64,000 nt of DNA from Candidatus Streptomyces philanthi (GTDB lineage Bacteria; Actinomycetota; Actinomycetes; Streptomycetales; Streptomycetaceae): assembly GCA_018114805.1 (NCBI GenBank), contig CP073042.1, positions 5,501,501 through 5,565,500 on the forward strand. Direction: 5' to 3'. Positions 27,925 to 37,137 of the stretch are shown one piece after another (position 1 is the first letter of the stretch; every line of letters begins with the position of its first letter). The notes under the pieces are model-generated. The model was given only the letters and a program-made list of their open reading frames with translations, was not told where the DNA came from and made no database searches. The position numbers were made by a program, and so were the translations under genes.

Positions 27925-29436
27925 ATGACGAGCAGCACCGAGACCACCGCCACCACCCTGCAGGTAGCGGTCAACGACATCGGTAACGAGGAAGCCTTCC
28001 TCGCCGCGATCGACGAGACGATCAAGTACTTCAACGACGGCGACATCGTCGACGGCGTCATCGTGAAGGTCGACCGGGACGAGGTCCTGCTGGACATCGG
28101 TTACAAGACCGAAGGTGTCATCCCGAGCCGCGAGCTCTCGATCAAGCACGACGTCGACCCCAACGAGGTCGTCGCCGTCGGTGACGAGATCGAGGCCCTT
28201 GTTCTCCAGAAGGAGGACAAGGAAGGCCGCCTGATCCTCTCGAAGAAGCGCGCCCAGTACGAGCGTGCCTGGGGCACCATCGAGAAGATCAAGGAAGAGG
28301 ACGGCATCGTCACCGGTACCGTCATCGAGGTCGTCAAGGGTGGTCTCATCCTCGACATCGGCCTCCGTGGCTTCCTGCCAGCCTCACTCGTGGAGATGCG
28401 CCGCGTCCGCGACCTCCAGCCCTACGTGGGCAAGGAGCTCGAGGCCAAGATCATCGAGCTGGACAAGAACCGCAACAATGTGGTCCTGTCCCGCCGTGCC
28501 TGGCTGGAGCAGACCCAGAGCGAGGTCCGTCAGACCTTCCTCACCACCCTGCAGAAGGGTCAGGTGCGCTCGGGTGTCGTCTCCTCCATCGTCAACTTCG
28601 GTGCCTTCGTGGACCTGGGTGGCGTGGACGGCCTCGTGCACGTCTCCGAGCTCTCCTGGAAGCACATCGAGCACCCCTCCGAGGTCGTCGAGGTCGGCCA
28701 GGAGGTCACGGTCGAGGTCCTCGACGTCGACATGGACCGCGAGCGCGTCTCCCTGTCGCTCAAGGCGACCCAGGAAGACCCGTGGCAGCAGTTCGCCCGG
28801 ACCCACCAGATCGGGCAGGTCGTCCCCGGCAAGGTCACCAAGCTCGTTCCGTTCGGCGCGTTCGTCCGTGTCGACGAGGGCATCGAGGGCCTGGTGCACA
28901 TCTCCGAGCTGGCCGAGCGCCACGTGGAGATCCCGGAGCAGGTCGTCCAGGTGAACGACGAGATCTTCGTCAAGGTCATCGATATCGACCTGGAGCGCCG
29001 TCGCATCAGCCTCTCCCTGAAGCAGGCCAACGAGTCCTTCGGTGCCGACCCGGCCTTGGTCGAGTTCGACCCGACGCTGTACGGCATGGCCGCCTCGTAC
29101 GACGACCAGGGGAACTACATCTACCCCGAGGGCTTCGACCCCGAGGCCAACGACTGGCTGCCGGGCTACGAGAAGCAGCGTGAGGAGTGGGAGGGCCAGT
29201 ACGCCACGGCCCAGTCCCGCTTCGAGCAGCACCAGGCGCAGGTCATCAAGTCCCGCGAGGCCGACGAGCAGGCCGCTGCCGAGGGCGCTGCCGCTCCGGC
29301 GGCCGGCGGTGCGAGCGGCGGGGGCAACGTCTCCGGCGGTTCGTACTCCTCCGAGTCGGACGACACCTCCGGTGCCCTGGCCTCCGACGAGGCGCTGGCT
29401 GCCCTCCGCGAGAAGCTGGCGGGTGGGCAGAGCTGA
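27925..29436 (+). CDS. rpsA: 30S ribosomal protein S1
   Basis: ATG 27925 starts MTSSTETTATTLQVAVNDIG; the 503-residue product has four S1 RNA-binding domains (about 36-105, 121-187, 209-277, 294-363), each with a VDGLVHVSELS- or EGLVHISELAE-like core, followed by a Ser/Gly/Ala-rich acidic tail. Actinobacterial S1 usually has four rather than six domains, so this is normal length. It binds mRNA leaders at the small ribosomal subunit and helps initiation on structured messages. The gene is intact, uses strongly biased codons, has a near-consensus promoter and ends at a strong hairpin. No SD of note precedes the ATG; CATATG-like spacing is absent and S1 may initiate through its own leader. Confidence 0.97.
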   Translation: MTSSTETTATTLQVAVNDIGNEEAFLAAIDETIKYFNDGDIVDGVIVKVDRDEVLLDIGYKTEGVIPSRELSIKHDVDPNEVVAVGDEIEALVLQKEDKEGRLILSKKRAQYERAWGTIEKIKEEDGIVTGTVIEVVKGGLILDIGLRGFLPASLVEMRRVRDLQPYVGKELEAKIIELDKNRNNVVLSRRAWLEQTQSEVRQTFLTTLQKGQVRSGVVSSIVNFGAFVDLGGVDGLVHVSELSWKHIEHPSEVVEVGQEVTVEVLDVDMDRERVSLSLKATQEDPWQQFARTHQIGQVVPGKVTKLVPFGAFVRVDEGIEGLVHISELAERHVEIPEQVVQVNDEIFVKVIDIDLERRRISLSLKQANESFGADPALVEFDPTLYGMAASYDDQGNYIYPEGFDPEANDWLPGYEKQREEWEGQYATAQSRFEQHQAQVIKSREADEQAAAEGAAAPAAGGASGGGNVSGGSYSSESDDTSGALASDEALAALREKLAGGQS

Positions 29437-29463
29437 AGCTCTCCCCCTGCTGAGCACTAGCTG

Positions 29464-29510
29464 ACGGCGAAGGCCCACCCCTCTGCGCGAGGGGTGGGCC
29501 TTCGCCGTTT
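29464..29510. terminator. Long perfect terminator hairpin after rpsA
   Basis: Arms 29464-29482 and 29490-29508 are perfectly complementary over 19 bp with a 7-nt loop, and TTT follows. It lies between convergent rpsA and the beta-helix gene, so it is probably bidirectional. Confidence 0.9.
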
Positions 29511-29541
29511 CCCGTCTCCGGGACTCCCGCCGTGGACGGGC

Positions 29542-30566
29542 TCAGTCACGCACGGGAACGTCGGGGTTCGTCAGGCCCCTGCCGCCGGAGACGGTGTTGT
29601 CGCGGGTGATCGTGACGGGGCAGCTTCGCGCGTCGTAGTTAGTCACGTTGATGGCGTACCGGTCGGGCCCGGTGGACCCGGTGAGGTCGGACCTGTTGCC
29701 GCGAAACGTGGCGCGACAGCCCCAGCCGTCCTGTACCTCGTGCGTCTGGTAGCCGTCGTTGGTGGTGCGCTTGCCGACGTTGTTCTCCACGAGGACGTCG
29801 TTCCCATTGATGTCCACCCACGAGTCGTCGTAGTTCGCGCCGGTCAGGCCGCCGCCGTCGAAGGTGTTGCCGATGATCCGGGCGCCGGTGGTGCCTTCCT
29901 TGATGTCGATGTTCTCGCCGCCGATGCCCGGGCCCAGGGTGTTGTTCTCGATCAGGATGTTGTCACTCCTGTCCGAGGTGCCGCCGGCGCTGCCCACGTA
30001 GATGCCTTCGCCCATGCCGCGACCGTTGGTGCCGGTGTTCCGAATCGTGGAGTTCTTGATCGAGCCGTCGGAACTGGACGTGCGCCAGTGCACCCTCTCC
30101 ATGTCGAGGTCGTGCACGGTGACGCATCGATGTGCACGTCGTCCGCCTCGTCCAGGACGATGCCCTTCTGGCCGCCGGTGACCGTGAAGCCGCGCAGACT
30201 CCAGCCGTCGGCCCCGTTCAGGTGCAGGCCGTAGCCGCCGCCGGCGGTCAGGACGGCCTTGGCCGAGCCGACCAGGGTGATGGGGGAGTCGCGACCGCCG
30301 GCGCGGGTGGTCTTGAAGTTCCCGCGGTAGGTGCCGTCGGCCAGTTCGATGGTGTCGCCCGGCTTGGCGACGGCGAGCGCGTCCTTGAGCTGCTGGGCGG
30401 AGGAGACAAGGATGGTCGCGGCCGGGTGGACCGGCGTGGCGCGTGCGGGGCCCTGCGGAACGGGACCTGCGGCCAGCAGCCCGCCGCAGGCGAGCGCCGT
30501 GAGGGACAGCGTGAGCGGGCCGCGCGAGCGGCGGGGGCGGCTGGATCGGGCGGGGCGGGTGCGCAT
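29542..30566 (-). pseudogene. Secreted right-handed beta-helix protein (polysaccharide-lyase-like), frameshifted
   Basis: ATG 30566 is preferred because GAGG (30579-30576) lies 9 bp ahead; ATG 30584 is an alternative. A Sec signal peptide (LSLTALACGGLLAAGP) is followed by SSAQQLKDALAVAKPGDTIE, LADGTYRGNFKTT and repeated short strands (GWSLRGFTVTGGQKGIVLDE, NILIENNTLGPGIGGENID, ARIIGNTFDGGG), the pattern of a pectate-lyase-type parallel beta-helix. Members cleave or bind plant or microbial polysaccharides. After DDVHIDA near 30124 one base is missing and the chain continues VTVHDLDMERVHW in the other frame to 29542. The shift falls within the helix, so the protein would be truncated and unfolded. 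The substrate is unknown. Confidence 0.78.
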
Positions 30567-30933
30567 GGGGGGCTGCCTCTGCATCGGGAGCGGGTGTGTG
30601 GGGCTGCTGGTGCGTGGGACGTCGCGTCGGTGGGGGTGGGCGCGTGTGACGCGTACGCAGGAACGGAACGGGTCGGGAACGTAGGGGCATTACGTGGACG
30701 CGTCAACAGGGTCGGGAGGCGCGGCGGGTCGCCGCGCGACCCGACTCCGACTCCCCCCGGTGCGGCTCGGCCCGGCGCGGCCTGGCCCGTCTCGAACGGT
30801 GACCCGCTCCCGGCCCGGCTCGTCTAGCCTGAGGTGGCGTGCGGGCCCCGGCCCTCACAACGAGAGTGATCACCGGGAATGCGGCCGGTGACGGCGGCGT
30901 TGGCCTCAACGAGAACGAGGAGGAGCGCTCACG
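30567..30933. other. Divergent intergenic region
   Basis: These 367 bp separate the beta-helix gene and the PAC2 pseudogene. I see no gene. GAGGAGGAG at 30916-30924 is the SD of the PAC2 gene; no convincing promoter boxes were found. Confidence 0.45.
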
Positions 30934-32040
30934 GTGTTGGAACCCCATGACTTGTACGCATGGGAGCCGAGCGGGCTCGCGGCGGTTGACGCGATAACGT
31001 CGCGCGACTCGGCTGGGTTGGTGCTGCTCTAACACTTCGATGGCTACATCGACGCGGGTGAGACGGGCGCACAGATCGTGGAGAAGTTGCTGAAGGGCCT
31101 GCCACACCAGGTCGTCGCGCGCTTCGACCACGACCGGCTCGTGGACTACCGGGCCAGGCGTCCGCTGCTCACCTTCGAGCGCGACCGCTGGACGGCCTAT
31201 GAGACGCCCGTGATCGAACTCCGCCTCGTACGCGACGCCACCGGCGCGCCTTTCCTGCTGCTGTCGGGCCCGGAGCCGGACGTGGAGTGGGAGCGCTTCG
31301 CGGCGGCCGTGCGCCAGGTCCTGGAGCGGCTCGGCGTACGACTGACGGTCAACTTCCACGGCATACCCATGGGCGTGCCGCACACCCGGCCGGTCGGTCT
31401 GACGCCGCACGGCAACCGGGTCGACCTGACGCCGGGCTACCAGGGCCTGTTCGACGAGGCCCAGGTGCCGGGCAGCGCGGAGTCGCTGATCGAGTTCCGG
31501 CTCGGCGAGGCCGGGCACGACGTGCTCGGCGTGCGGCACACGTACCGCACTATGTGGCCAGGTCGCCCTACCCGGACGCGGCGTTGACGGCGCTTGAGGC
31601 GGTCACCGCGGCGACGGGGCTCGTGCTGCCCGGAGTTGCCCACTCCCTGCGGACCGCCGCCCTCCGCACCCAGGAGGAGATCGAACGATAGATCTCCGAG
31701 GGCGACGAGGAGTTGGTGTCCCTGGTGCGCGGCCTGGAAGCACCAGTACGACGCGATAGCCGGCGCCGAGACGCGCGGCAGTCTTGTCGACGAGCCCGCC
31801 GAGCTGCCGTCGGCGGAGGAACTCGGGGCGGAGCTGGAGCAGTTCCTCGCCGAGCGCGCGGAGCGCGACGGCGACGTCTCAGCCAGCCGCGGTGGCATGG
31901 CGCCGACGGGCGTCGCGGTGCTGGCCGTGCAGCTGTCGCGCTGTGGGGGCGTGCCCGAGGTCGGTTCGGTGGTGGCCCGCGTGCGCCGGTGGCCCGCGCC
32001 GGGGTGGGCCCGCTCGCGCGCGGCTGGCCGCATAGGCTGA
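30934..32040 (+). pseudogene. PAC2-family protein, two stops and two frameshifts
   Basis: GTG 30934 follows GAGGAGGAG. VLEPHDLYAWEPSGLAAVDA starts a PAC2 (proteasome assembly chaperone 2-like) protein, common in actinobacteria and related to PafA-neighbourhood and ATP-grasp proteins of unclear function. TAA at 31030 replaces the Tyr codon expected before HFDGYIDAGE. The same frame then reads ARFDHDRLVDYRARRPLLTF, LLLSGPEPDVEWERF and FHGIPMGVPHTRPVG. Near 31537 the frame changes (HVPHYVARSPYPDAALTALE). TAG at 31689 stands where Gln is expected (RTQEEIER then ISEGDEELV). Near 31738 it changes again (HQYDAIAGAETRGSLVDEPA). The end is taken as the stop at 32040, 4 bp before coaE, but could be earlier. 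Four lesions make it clearly dead. Confidence 0.85.
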
Positions 32041-32044
32041 GCGC

Positions 32045-32647
32045 ATGCTGAAGCTGGGGCTCACGGGCGGAATCGGTGCGGGCAAGAGCGAGGTGACGCG
32101 GTTGCTCGCCTCCTACGGAGCGGTCGTGATCGACTCCGACAAGATCGCGCGCGAGGTGGTGGAGCCGGGAACGCCCGGACTGGCCGCGGTGGTGGCGGAG
32201 TTCGGCGAGGAGATCCTGGATGCCGAGGGGCGGCTCGACCGGCCGAAGCTCGGCTCCATCGTCTTCGCCGACCCGCAACGACTGGCGGCGCTCAACGCGA
32301 TCGTCCACCCGCTGGTGAGAGACCGCTCAGCCGAGCTGGAGAGTGAGGCGGGAGCTGATTCCATCGTCGTCCACGACGTTCCGCTGCTCACGGAGAACGG
32401 TCTGGCGCCCCTCTTCGACCTCGTACTGGTCGTGGACGCCTCGCCGCGGACGCAGCTCGACCGGTTGGTACGGCTGCGAGGCATGACCGAGGAAGAGGCG
32501 CGCCCCCGGATGGCGGCGCAGGCGACGCGGGTACAGCGGAAGGCCGTAGCCGACCTGGTCGTGGACAACGACGGTCCGCTGGAGGCGCTAGAGCCACAGG
32601 TCAGGAAGGTGTGGGAGCAGCTCAGGGAGCGGGCGGCGTTCGCATAG
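32045..32647 (+). CDS. coaE: Dephospho-CoA kinase
   Basis: The 200-residue protein starts MLKLGLTGGIGAGKSEVTRL: the P-loop GGIGAGKS is at 8-15. Other family features are VIDSDKIAREVVEPGTPGL (acceptor-binding Asp), LGSIVFADPQRLAALNAIVHP and the lid helix RLVRLRGMTEEEARPRMAAQ. It phosphorylates the 3'-OH of dephospho-CoA, the last step of coenzyme A synthesis. It is shorter than some actinobacterial CoaE, which carry a GrpB-like C-terminal extension. It begins 4 bp after the PAC2 pseudogene, so it was probably translated from the same message and must now rely on continued transcription through a dead gene. Intact, as expected for an essential enzyme. Confidence 0.95.
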   Translation: MLKLGLTGGIGAGKSEVTRLLASYGAVVIDSDKIAREVVEPGTPGLAAVVAEFGEEILDAEGRLDRPKLGSIVFADPQRLAALNAIVHPLVRDRSAELESEAGADSIVVHDVPLLTENGLAPLFDLVLVVDASPRTQLDRLVRLRGMTEEEARPRMAAQATRVQRKAVADLVVDNDGPLEALEPQVRKVWEQLRERAAFA

Positions 32648-32862
32648 CGACACCCTGGCCGCGTGCGGGACGCCGAGCGTGCCGCGCCGCTGGTGGGTGA
32701 GCGATCCCGGTCCCGCCGGACCACCGAGCTGCCGCGCGACGCGCGGGCACCGCGGGTCGCGCGGTGCCCGCGGCGGCGCGGCGAGGTTGGGGAGGTGCGG
32801 GCGCGGGTCGGGGCGCGTGTGTGGGGCGCGCGCTGCGGAGCGAAGCGAGGGCGAGGGCAATC

Positions 32863-33324
32863 ATGGCGTACGGGCCTGCCTCGGTGGTGGGGCTGTTCCC
32901 GGTCGTCGGCGGCGCGGTGTCCCTGGTGGCCGGGCTGGCCGGCCTCCGGCACGTGTGGCGGCGGCGCGGCGGCGGGGCCGCGGCCTGGGCGCTGATCAAG
33001 CTTGTGCTCCAGAGACCGGGCCCGGCCGGCGCGGGGGACGGACACACCGAGGGGGAGCGGCCGGTGCGGTCGCGCGCCTGGGAGCGCCCGAGGTTGCAGT
33101 TCACCACGGAGGACGAGCGGGTCATCGAGGTCGTGAGCCCGGTGCCGCCGACCCGGCAGCAGCCGTTGACCGTCGGCAAGCACGTCCTCATCCGCTACGA
33201 CCCGCCCGATCCGCACACAGTCGTCATCCACCGACGGGAGCGCCTCGCCCGGGACTACGGCTTCGCCGGTGCGGGACTGGCCTGGATGTTCCTCGGCCTG
33301 CTGGTCCTGGTGTTCGCCCCGTGA
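32863..33324 (+). CDS. Small membrane protein, DUF3592-like
   Basis: ATG 32863 follows GCGAGGGC; the 153-residue product has a first membrane helix (about 6-28, VVGLFPVVGGAVSLVAGLAG), a soluble part with QFTTEDERVIEVVSP, VGKHVLIRYDPPDPHTVVI, and a last helix (FAGAGLAWMFLGLLVLVF). The combination of an N-terminal helix, a beta-rich loop with RYDP and a terminal helix is that of DUF3592 proteins of unknown role. Frames further upstream give only Arg/Gly-rich translation. It sits between coaE and a TPR gene on the same strand, with no obvious terminator between them. Intact. Function unknown. Confidence 0.75.
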   Translation: MAYGPASVVGLFPVVGGAVSLVAGLAGLRHVWRRRGGGAAAWALIKLVLQRPGPAGAGDGHTEGERPVRSRAWERPRLQFTTEDERVIEVVSPVPPTRQQPLTVGKHVLIRYDPPDPHTVVIHRRERLARDYGFAGAGLAWMFLGLLVLVFAP

Positions 33325-33620
33325 GCCGGCGTGTTGCCCTGCGCGACCAGTCGTGTCGGGGCGGTGGCGGGCCAGCGGGGCAACCGGTATGGGGAGCGCG
33401 CGCGTGAGCGGCCGACGACGCGGGAATACAGTTCCGGGGCGGATCGTTGTGGACCTCGTTGGCACCATTCCGCGAGGCCGCGAGAGTCCGCGATCTCGCA
33501 TCGCGAGGCGCGCGTTGGCACGCAGCCCGAGGGCTCGTACGGCGGCGCGGGGTGTCAACGGCACCTCATCGCCCATGAGCCGGCGACCAGTGACCGGAAG
33601 AACCGGGAGAGGAGACGGCA

Positions 33621-33992
33621 GTGACCATGCAGCCCACGCCCGAGACGCATGTGAGCGACTACCGCGCGGCAGAGCAGTTGCTCGCGGCGCGTGACCCGCG
33701 GGGTGCCGTGAAGCTGCTGGACTCCGTCATATCCGCGCACCCGGACGACACCGCGGCCCGACTCCTGCGGGCCCGGGCGTTCTTCCTCGGAGCCCAACTG
33801 CGAGCGGCTGAGCTGGAGTTCCAGCACGTCCTGGAGCGCGAGCCCGACAATGCCTTCGCGTACTTCGCGCTGGGGCGCACGCTGGAGCGCGCCAGTCGTC
33901 CGGACGAGGCCACGCGTCACTTCCGGCTGGCCGCGGCCCTCGACCCCCGCCCGGACTTCATCGCGGCGGCCCGGTTCGGAGACACTGGCTAA
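33621..33992 (+). CDS. Tetratricopeptide repeat protein
   Basis: GTG 33621 (or ATG 33627, same frame) follows GGGAGAGGAGA. The 123-residue protein is nearly all TPR: DYRAAEQLLAARDPRGAVKL, then HPDDTAARLLRARAFFLGAQ, and EPDNAFAYFALGRTLERASR with the usual A8/G8/A20 pattern, three repeats in total and a short tail. It has no signal or membrane part, so it is cytoplasmic. TPR proteins act as protein-protein adaptors; the partner is not evident. The neighbours are a small membrane protein and a DUF6343 gene, giving no pathway clue. Intact. Confidence 0.85.
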   Translation: MTMQPTPETHVSDYRAAEQLLAARDPRGAVKLLDSVISAHPDDTAARLLRARAFFLGAQLRAAELEFQHVLEREPDNAFAYFALGRTLERASRPDEATRHFRLAAALDPRPDFIAAARFGDTG

Positions 33993-34069
33993 TCCGGTCC
34001 ACGCAGCCGCGCGACGGCACGCCCTGCCAGACGCCGACGCGGCTGCCTCCTCTGACGCTCGGCCTCCGG

Positions 34070-34378
34070 TCAACGCGTGTGCCGACGGCGGCGTCGCCCG
34101 TCGCCGCCGTACGCGTGAGGCGCACAGATCGGACCGCCACTGACGGGTTCGTACGGTGGTACATCTCGACCGGGTTGGTAGTGTGGCCCCTGCCGGAGGC
34201 GCCGTAGGACGCAGCCGAGATCGAGGACTGCCACGGCGGTGACCACCGCACAGGCCGCGGCCCAGCCGGGCCTGCCGAGGCTGGCGAAGGCGACGGCACC
34301 AGCGACGGCCCAGGCCAGACCCCACAGGGCCAGGCCGAGGCGCAGCCGGAGCGGGCTGCGCTCGCCGGTACGGAGCAT
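34070..34378 (-). CDS. Small two-helix membrane protein, DUF6343-like
   Basis: The start is ATG 34378 (MLRTGERSPLRLRLGLALWG); upstream translation is low complexity. The 102-residue protein has two membrane helices (about 9-32 and 35-52, WGLAWAVAGAVAFASLG and WAAACAVVTAVAVLDLG), then the conserved soluble segment RRLRQGPHYQPGRDVPPYEP, recognisable in short Streptomyces membrane proteins assigned to DUF6343. The tail beyond PPYEP is Arg-rich and may exceed the normal length. Function unknown. It is convergent with the TPR gene; the two stops are 78 bp apart. Confidence 0.7.
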   Translation of the reverse strand: MLRTGERSPLRLRLGLALWGLAWAVAGAVAFASLGRPGWAAACAVVTAVAVLDLGCVLRRLRQGPHYQPGRDVPPYEPVSGGPICAPHAYGGDGRRRRRHTR

Positions 34379-34879
34379 CGCGACGCGTCTCCCACCGCCC
34401 AAAATACTCCTGCTCGCGGGTTGGTCGGACGGTCGTCGCGTGCGGTCGGGAATGCGTGCCGGCTCCGCGCCGGCGGGGCGAGCGAGCCTCTGCCCACCGC
34501 CGCTCGCTCCGTCGATCCCGCGCGTGCCGCTGGCCCGCACGGGCACCGACCGCGAAGCGCGGAGGCTTGCTCAGCCTGGCGCGGGCCGCACGCTCCGCGG
34601 GCGCCGGTGGGCCCGCCACGGGCCAGGGCGCGTGGGGGCCCGCGTCGTGACGCGCGGAGGGGCCTTCTCCGGTGGCGCGCCGCGCGCCGCGTGGATCTGG
34701 GGCGAGTCCCACGGGCCTGAGCCGAAGGGCCGCGCCCGGGCCGCCAAGTCGGCGCACGGGGGGTGCCCTCGGGCGCTGGCCCCGCTCCATACTTGCCGCT
34801 GTCGGCGCCATGTGTGTGGCGGACCTCCGCCAGTTCAGCGCAGCCAAGGATGCCCCGCTCGCCCGACCTGGGAGGAACC
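34379..34879. other. 501-bp region without gene
   Basis: This very GC-rich stretch lies between divergent genes. I see no protein-like translation on either strand. GGAGG at 34871 is the SD of the serine protease gene; a CATACT at 34788-34793 may be a -10 box without a clear -35. Confidence 0.45.
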
Positions 34880-35577
34880 ATGAGACCTCGCCCCTCCGTC
34901 GCCCGCGCGCCGCGTCCGATGTGGTTAGGCGTACTGCTCGCTGTGTGCGCGCTGCTTCTCGCCGGAGCGCCGCCCGTCGCCGCCGTGGACCGGCAGGTCG
35001 TCGTCGCGGGCGGGGACGTGATCTACGCCGGCAGCGGCGGCACCTGTGTGGTGGGCTTCAACGCGGAGAAGGGTGGCGACCCGTACGGCATCGTTCCCGG
35101 GCACTGCGCGGGGACGGACACCAATCTGGTACGCGGACTCGGCGCGGACGATCCCCATCGGGCGCACGGAGGGCGCGGGTTTCCCCACCTCCGACTACGG
35201 CCTCATTCGCTACACCAACACGGCCGTCTCGTTCCCCGGAGAGATCCGGCTCGGCACGGGCAAGCTCGTGGACATCACCGGTGCCGCACGCCCCACCGTC
35301 GGGCACTCGATGTGCCACTTCGGGCGAGTAACCCTCTTCGGGTGCGGCACCGTGCAGTCGGTGAACGTCTTCGGTGAACTTCCCCGAGGGTCTGGTGACC
35401 GGCCTGTTCACCTCCAACGCGTGCGCGGAGCGTGAGGACGTGGGCGGCCCCGCGTTCGCCGGTGACAAGGCGTTGGGCTTCATCTTCCACTTCAACGGCG
35501 GTTGCCGAACCGCTGGCAGGACGTACTACAAGCCGATCATTCCGGTGCTGGCCGAGCACGGGCTGGTGCTGCGCTGA
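34880..35577 (+). pseudogene. Secreted S1-family serine protease, two frameshifts, catalytic Ser replaced
   Basis: ATG 34880 follows GGAGG. A signal peptide (LGVLLAVCALLLAGAPPVAA) precedes a streptogrisin/alpha-lytic-like chain: GSGGTCVVGFNAEKGG, the His in IVPGHCAGT, then after a shift near 35152 the Asp strand FPTSDYGLIRYTNT and GHSMCHFGRVTLFGCGT. After a second shift near 35373, FPEGLVTGLFTSNACAE continues. Where S1 proteases have GDSGGP, this gene has EDVGGPAF: the nucleophile Ser is Val. The oxyanion Gly-Gly-Pro is kept. The C-terminus YKPIIPVLAEHGLVLR ends at 35577. With two frameshifts and no nucleophile, it cannot be an active protease. It is short (about 230 residues) and lacks a pro-domain, as in some S1 family members. 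Confidence 0.8.
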
Positions 35578-35747
35578 CCCGCTGGCGGGACGCCGCCCCC
35601 CGACGAGTCGACGGCTCGCTGCCGCGCGCCGCGCCCGACGCGCCCGGACATCGCGCCGCACCGGCCAGGTGGGGGCGACCGCCGCCCCGTGGGCCGACCC
35701 GGACCCGTGCTCACGGTGGCGAGCGCCGCGCGGGCTAGCGTGTCCGG

Positions 35748-36209
35748 ATGACGTCAGCGCTCAATGCTTCGCACGGCACCCCCGAGAACCCCGGCCGGCT
35801 GGGCCCGTCGGCCACGGTCGAGGCCCGTCCGGAACAGGTCGGCCTGGTGCGCACCGAGTACGCCCCCGACCCGGACGGCGAACCGGACCCCGGGGAGATC
35901 GTGTGGACCTGGGTGCCGTACGAGGAGAACGACGGGCGGGGCAAGGACCGACCGGTGCTGGTCGTGGCGCGGGAGAAGGCCGGGACCCTGCTCGCCGTAC
36001 AACTGTCGAGCAAGCGGCACGACGAGGACCGCGAGTGGGTGCCGATCCGGTCGGGCCCGTGGGACAGCGCGGGTAGGCAGTCGTGGGTGGACCTGGACCG
36101 GGTACTGCGCGTGCACCGCGAGGGCATGCGCCGCGAGGCGTGCGCGCTCGCGCGCCCGCTCTTCGACCGGGTCGTCGCCCGACTGCGACGACGCTACGGC
36201 TGGCGCTGA
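35748..36209 (+). CDS. PemK/MazF-like protein (type II toxin family) without antitoxin
   Basis: The 153-residue product starts with a 45-residue disordered leader; then GEIVWTWVPYEENDGRGKDR and PVLVVAREKAGTLLAVQLSS match the first two strands of the PemK/MazF fold. REWVPIRSGPWDSAGRQSWV and LDRVLRVHREGM complete it. Canonical toxins in this fold cut mRNA at short motifs. This subfamily, with the long N-terminus and WVPYEE motif, occurs as a single gene in many Streptomyces, and no antitoxin gene is adjacent on either side. Whether it is a toxin is unproven. It is intact among eroded neighbours. Start ATG 35748; no strong SD. Confidence 0.78.
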   Translation: MTSALNASHGTPENPGRLGPSATVEARPEQVGLVRTEYAPDPDGEPDPGEIVWTWVPYEENDGRGKDRPVLVVAREKAGTLLAVQLSSKRHDEDREWVPIRSGPWDSAGRQSWVDLDRVLRVHREGMRREACALARPLFDRVVARLRRRYGWR

Positions 36210-36431
36210 GGAGGAGGCGCGCGGCATCGCGCCGCCGGCTGACGCGCCACGCCGGATACCGCGCCGCCCTGCGCCGGAGGCGGACGGCCGTGGACCGGGC
36301 CCGCGCTCGGGTGGCCTGGCCCCGCGGTGGTGTGGGGTTCGTCGGGCGAGGCCCCGCGCGCCGCGGGGCTCCGTGCGCGGTGGACCGGGGGTGCGGGTGG
36401 GCGCGCCGGAGAGGGTCGGCATGATGGTGGT

Positions 36432-37077
36432 GTGCGGCTCGAAGCGATCTCCTGGGAACGGCTGACCGACGCGCTCGCCGACCGGGTGACGCGGACCGAG
36501 GCCGCGGACGGCGGGCCCTGGCTACGCGTGGCGGTGGACGGCGCGCCGGCCGCGCGCGGTGACGCGCTCGCCCAGCGGCTCGCCGACGCCCTGCTGGTAC
36601 GCGGCCGGTCCGTAACTGGTGGCGGCCACGGCCGGGTTCCTGCGTCCCGCGTCGCTGCGCTACGAGTTCGGCCGGCAGGATGTCGACGCGTACTACGACG
36701 GGTGGACCGACATCGGCGCCCTGTGGCGCGAGGTGTTCAACCCCCTCGACGCGGGCGGTTCGGGGCGCGTGCTACCCGACCTGTGGGACCCGGTCACCGA
36801 CCGCGCGACGCGCTCGGCCTACGTATCGCTGCCGCCCGGTGGCGTACTGGTGGTGCACGGGCCGCTGCTGCTCGGCCACTGGTTCCCCTTCGACCTCTCG
36901 GTGCACCTCCGGCTGTCTCCGGCGGCCCTCGCCCGGCGCACGGAGCAGGACCAGCGGTGGACCCTGCCCGCGTTCGCCCGCTACGAGGCGGAGGTGCGCC
37001 CCGCCGAGAGCGCCGACGTCGTCGTACGCGCCGACGGCCCCCGACACCCGGCCTGGAACGGTGGAGCGGCCTCATGA
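36432..37077 (+). pseudogene. Uridine-kinase-like P-loop protein, frameshifted
   Basis: GTG 36432 begins VRLEAISWERLTDALADRV, then WLRVAVDGAPAARGDALAQR, where the P-loop lies in this family (here without the usual Gly-Lys-Ser). After LLVRGRSV near 36617 the frame changes; the chain continues AATAGFLRPASLRYEFGRQD, DAYYDGWTDIGALWREVFNP, VLPDLWDPVTDRATRSAYVS, VVHGPLLLGHWFPFDLSVHL. These are features of the actinobacterial uridine-kinase-like family (an NTP-dependent kinase fold). Length is 3n+1, so one base was probably gained. Since the family P-loop is itself degenerate, activity is doubtful even before the break. The 3' end is close to the convergent ogt gene. Confidence 0.75.
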
Positions 37078-37137
37078 CCGGGCCACCGCAGGCCTCCCGC
37101 GCGCGCCGAGACGGCCACGCGGCAGGGGCCGAGTGAC

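Noticed and set aside
33325..33620. Possible small gene between the DUF3592-like and TPR genes
   Set aside because: Frames are open, but with Arg/Gly-rich composition, no SD and no recognisable motif.
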